This document shows positions 59,269 through 64,000 of a DNA stretch of 64,000 nucleotides, in pieces. This stretch comes from Tomocerus qinae. Taxonomy: Eukaryota; Arthropoda; Collembola; Entomobryomorpha; Tomoceridae. The DNA lies in contig CM034546.1 of the NCBI GenBank assembly GCA_020055645.1, forward strand, positions 30,628,001 to 30,692,000. The letters run 5' to 3'. Both the position numbers and the translations under genes were made by a program. Each line of letters begins with the position of its first letter. The stretch's first letter is position 1. The notes below the pieces were generated by a model. The model did not search any database. It was not told where the DNA came from and saw nothing but the letters and a program-made list of their open reading frames with translations.

Positions 59269-60046
59269 TTTGGTGTAAATTATTAGCTCGTTAAATAAAT
59301 TTTTAATGTTATCTTTTCTATTGAATTTTTAGACCAAAGAATAAACTTGCTTAGTCATTTACACTTGAAGGACAACTGAAGATACGCATTTGCTGTTCAC
59401 AAGGACCAAGAGCTTAATTAATGAACATTAAGTTAACTCTTACATACACAACCTTTTATCCAAAAACCGGTTTCTATTTATGTTACTTTCTATGACATTG
59501 AAAGTAATCTGCTATTTCCTTACAGTAAATGCGCATTGCACTGTACTAGCTAAAGCCTAGCACGCATAGTGCTTTAGAAAAAGTTTGAAATACCTTCTCA
59601 TGGGCACAAACATACTAGCATACAAACATATGGAATTATTCGATGCACTTGCGTCATTTTACATTTATACTATAATCATGACGTATGCGTCTATTTAACA
59701 ATTCTACTACAACTTCGCAAAACAGTGTATTTAAATTTAATAATTTTATCATACTGTGCAATTAAAACGCTCTGTACATTGTGTTTAGCAACGTGTGCTA
59801 AGGTATGCTATGTGCCAAAAACAACGGATTGTATTTATTATTTTAGCAAACAAACCAAACTATAACGCTAATTAAAATTTAATAACCGTACGGCGACCTA
59901 GTGATAACATTCATAACTTAGACCATTCTGTTTTGAAACCATGCGTACATACAAATATCCGTCCGTACATACAAAGATACAAACATGCCGAATTATTCGG
60001 TGCATATGTCAGTTTACGTTTATACTATAGTCATGATGTGGAATGT

Positions 60047-60198
60047 AGTTGCACTAACCTATCACTACAACGGGACAAGCCATTCCGTAAACAAGTCTAC
60101 AATGGTACATACCATACCATACAAATTGCTTATCAGTGGGTCACATTGTACAATATAGGGATGAAATGGCTTGTCACATTGTAGTAATAATGGCACTA
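60047..60198. mobile_element. diverged MITE related to the element at 2807-2957
   Basis: The left side GCACTAACCTATCACTACAA then CGGGACAAGCCATTCC and the right side, in reverse complement, ATTACTACAATGTGACAAGC then CATTTCATCC form imperfect inverted repeats. The words GCACTAAC and ACAAYGGGACAARCCATTCC are shared with the element near copy A. Boundaries are approximate. Confidence 0.6.
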
Positions 60199-62083
60199 TA
60201 TTATTTACCTTCATTTGATTGATCTATTATTATTATTGTTCTATTATTAATTATTTTTATTTTCGAAAAACTGTTATTTTTAGCATATTATACACTTTCA
60301 TAAAAATTTGTAGAAACTATTTTTAATCTAATTCTTCAGGAAATCTCCTTTGTAATTTCCATTGAACCAATTTAGTCCAAGCCGTTAAGTATGGTTAAGC
60401 TTATTAACGTTAAATAAAGTAAATTCAGAAAAAGTTCATGTTTATTTTTTAATTATGTGCTTTTAGATTAGAACAGAATTCTTTTAGGAGTTAGTAGTTG
60501 GAGAATAGGAAAGTGGTGAAGCCATTCGTACATATGCCTAACAGGAGATTTGGCTGCTAAAAATATAATAGTCATATTCAATGATCACACAAGCATAGGT
60601 GTATATTATAGGAGTGTCTGTCCTTGTATAATATTATATTTAGCAAATACTATAATATACAAATAGGTAAGCGCGTTATGTAATTCGCTATATTGTAAAA
60701 GAGTGTTAGTGAGCGTCGAGCGTTATAATATTTAATAAGCTGAACATGAATTATTGACGAGGACAAGAAATGACTTCATTGCCAATGTACAAAATTTACT
60801 GTTTTGAAGCAATTTTTCCATTATTGTAGGAAATCACATAAAACGAATGTCAGGGTAAAAGTAATAAACTGCAACACATAAAATAAAAATACATAAAAGT
60901 ATTAAACTTTCATTTCTTTGAAACATTTAATATATCAATGACATTTATATTTGAATTTGCACTGAAAAATGTATAATTTAAATTAATGCCACTAACACGA
61001 AAATTTTGCATCTTTCAATTTCCATTTATAATTTTATTAATTCAATGTATGGGCAAACTTAATTGAAACCAATTATTCCATCATGTAAAAAAGTAGACCT
61101 AGGTTTTTTGTAATGTGTTACTTTAGAATGTAGATCTGCAATGCATTTCACCATTTTCAAACTCGTTCATCTTTGCTAACCTACGATGCAATGTTTATCA
61201 ACACGAGTGGGTCTAGTACAATCTGGTTATCCTTGGGATGTACTCACACACACGTACACACACGTACTCTGAATGACTTCGCAGATCCCCTGCTATCTTT
61301 GTCCTATACTGTAATGATAATATACTTTTTAACAAATAAGTATAATCAACATTTGACCTTTTATTTTCTGTTTGTATTTCCAGGTTCTCTTCCGACTGCA
61401 AAATTGCCTGTAACTCTTCCTGAATAATTACAATACATACATAATGTGTATGTACCACAAAACTTATGGTTGCACTGTAACATAGTATTTTATTCATTGG
61501 CATAATTCCTATACCTTGAAACCAAAAGTTTTATTTTAATAAATTACCTTTTATTACAACCACAATGTTAAATAAATATAAGTACATGTATAAATATTAG
61601 ATGTAACTTTGTGTAGTATGTAAGGAGAGCCGAATTGCAAAATGCTCAAGCGCTCATGTAATGTATATTACATAAAAAACTACACGCTGGGTCCAATACT
61701 TGCAAATTCAATAGTATTGTTGGCCTAGTAAATATATAAAACAGAGACGACTGTTAGTAAATTGAAATAATTGTACAGCTGGACTCTGCAATTATTAATA
61801 GTGTGTTTCAAACTCTATATGCAGAGATCTCATATCATTTTGAACAACTGGTTCATAAATTATATACAGGTGAAATCATATATGAGACTATGTTTATAGT
61901 GAATAAGAAGACACAGGTTGGTTGAAATAACGACTTGATCAGTAGTGGAGAACATAAATTGAGAGACGTGTAGTGTATGGTGTATCTTAACATAAACAGC
62001 TTCAGCTTCAGTTATCCGCATACAATGCAAATATATAGGAAAATGTTTACAAGCATGCAGAATAGCAGGTAGATGATGCTACT

Positions 62084-62157
62084 AAGTAGTAGCTAAGCAC
62101 TCTGTACAGAGTAGAAATACGACGTAGAAGTACTTGGTAATCATTTCATATGCATAC
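62084..62157 (-). repeat. dispersed repeat, copy 2
   Basis: Reverse-complement match to 42517-42590, open in the same frame on the minus strand with a peptide containing YAYEMITKYFYVVFLLCTEC. The element class is unknown. Confidence 0.6.
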
Positions 62158-64000
62158 CAATAAACCTGCTTAAAATACATCTTGGAAGCCAATGAACTAC
62201 TGCACTGATCTGCAATACAAACCGTGTCAGGGTTACCACTATATATTCCACTTGAACTTGCCATGCATAGCCGCTCTCAGACAAGGTTAGTTAGATTCGT
62301 ATATATATCCCATTATATAAACCTCGGGTTCAAGACCCGCCGCCGGTTGTGGTAATAGGGGGGAGATAAGACAATTTGACAACCAGAGGACTGATTTAAC
62401 CCAAATTTAATGCAATTCACCACCCATCACTGCTCAATAATAATCAACTTTCGCTAACTTAATTGTAAAAATGTGCAAATTTAATTAAAACCAATTTTTC
62501 TAGTAGCGATTTTTCTCTATTAATTGACATCTTTTATTTGATGAATGCACATCAAGTTAAACATTCATTATGTATGACAACGTACTAATGCCTAGCAGAG
62601 AAGTTATTTTTTATAAATTATAAAATTCTAAAATTGAAATAGAAAGACTTTCTAACATTCGCTGCTAACTTCAAAAATGTCAGTGAGTTGTTGAGAAAAT
62701 TATAAGTATCTCTTCTTATAAGAGTAAAGTGGGACATGCGCGTAGATAATTCCGTATGTGTACCCGTGTAGGTTTGTATGTTTGTATCAAGAGATTTTCG
62801 TGCCACTGCATTACTATAATTTCGAAACGTTTAGGTATCAAAATTTGATTTCGAAAGATACAAAATTTTGCGCACGTTAGAGTCAATTGTTTTGTCCACC
62901 AGAATTGACTGACACGTTACACAATACACAACTATCATTATCATCACTCTATATGATAAACGTAGACTGGTTCATGCGCGTTGAATGTAACAATGTTGAT
63001 ATATTGCATTATTTCTAATATTCAAATATTTCATAACAGAAGTAGTGCATGCATTCTGCATACAAATTTTTCCAACTTTCAGTGCTGAGTGCTCTCAAGG
63101 ATCTCATTATTTCATGTGCGGGAATTGAATTATGATATTTCTCAATTTCCAACCAATAGTTGAAAAATAAAGAAACAAAACATGTTCTAGAGATTTGTTG
63201 GAAACTGTAAAATTAGAACTAAGTGGAATATTGTCTAAAAATATTTCACTTTTTATACCACAATATGTACAACATTTTTGTCTCATTTTTTCAATTGAGG
63301 ACGCTCATCACAGTTAATTACTAACAAAATAAACATAATTTCCTAAATTTATTGCCGAAATATGACTCAATTGTTGTTCAAGCCCAAACCCCAAGTTAAC
63401 CTGCTCGGCTATTTCACTACCTCAGGGGAAGAAATTTGGCAGCGTTATGAATAAAATATAGTTCTTAGTTCTAATTTACGTTGTGTTCACTTATGCGCTC
63501 TAATATTCCATGATTAACGTTTAGTGTCAACCTACATTGAACTACATTGAATTTAAAATTTGTCTTTACATACGGTTTAATTGTTCCCAAAATAGGTATT
63601 TGATTTTTATGGGTCTTGCAATTATGGAATCGTGGAATATCCACGAACAAAATGTAGTGGTTGGGTTTTTGATATCTCTACTTTAAATGCTTTAAAAAAG
63701 TCAGATTTCCAAAAAAGTGAGCACTGAGACAGGAACGGAACTCAAAAATAACGGGATCAGCTCGAAAAGTCGTATAATATAAAAGTTTAAACTCTCTAAT
63801 GGGACCAAAAAGTAACAATGAAAATTATTCAGTTTTCTATTTAACTACTTGACACTACATTGCCAATTAAGGCTAACTTGACCTCAAAATGGTCCATTAT
63901 CAATTAGTGGCAGTATATAACAAAGGTTATGGTTTGAGTACCGTAACCCTCGAATCAAACATGTGATCATGGTAGTTGACCGGAGTAAGTTGCCAGTACT

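Larger units (their letters stand above)
59269..64000. other. terminal region without recognised genes
   Basis: Begins with the 5' flank of CRAL-TRIO gene 4. It contains a MITE relative (60047-60198), a short AC-rich run near 61245-61265 and a dispersed repeat (62084-62157). Open frames are short, and none shows a family motif or a run of plausible exons. Confidence 0.5.

Noticed and set aside
62330..62345. gggttcaagaccc resembles a tRNA B box
   Set aside because: No matching A box, acceptor stem or anticodon arm could be folded around it; it may be a SINE remnant at most.

Overview
The window is eukaryotic and animal. It is AT-rich, its genes are cut by short spliceosomal introns with GT/AG borders, and it holds S1 proteases, an ADAMTS-like metalloprotease, a 7TM chemoreceptor-type protein, a CD36 fragment, CRAL-TRIO proteins and several classes of DNA transposon. 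This points to an arthropod; a hexapod such as a springtail is my best but weak guess. Exon boundaries below were read by eye from splice signals and from comparison of paralogues inside the window. Every intact multi-exon model keeps its reading frame across all junctions.

Layout: (1) 1-14629, plus strand: three tandem copies of a secreted ADAMTS-like zinc metalloprotease (copy A cut by the window edge, copies B and C complete at 612 and 611 codons), with duplicated spacers that differ by transposon insertions. (2) 15198-23796, minus strand: two chymotrypsin-fold serine proteases with a C-terminal membrane anchor, separated by a two-exon CD36 fragment, a decayed metalloprotease 3' end, and a foldback transposon built of 34-bp repeats. 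(3) 26213-36364: a head-to-tail duplication of about 5 kb carrying a multi-membrane chemoreceptor-like gene (minus); the first copy is intact and the second has a one-base homopolymer frameshift and two hAT-like insertions. (4) 37500-42053: a truncated serine-protease 3' fragment and the first of four secreted CRAL-TRIO (Sec14-like) genes. (5) 42054-47573: spacer with a 2.2-kb composite insertion that contains a nearly intact Tc1/mariner element. (6) 47574-49205: a third serine protease. (7) 49852-59268: three more secreted CRAL-TRIO genes, all minus strand, the last lacking one exon. (8) 59269-64000: no gene recognised.

The three main families (metalloprotease, membrane-anchored serine protease, CRAL-TRIO) all carry signal peptides and have expanded in tandem. 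This looks like a birth-and-death cluster of extracellular proteins, with relics of each main family between intact members. Whether the proteins act together, for example in a gland, gut or cuticle secretion, cannot be told from sequence. Features most worth checking are the Sec14-fold proteins with signal peptides and the serine proteases whose mature N-terminus directly follows the signal peptide without a basic activation site.
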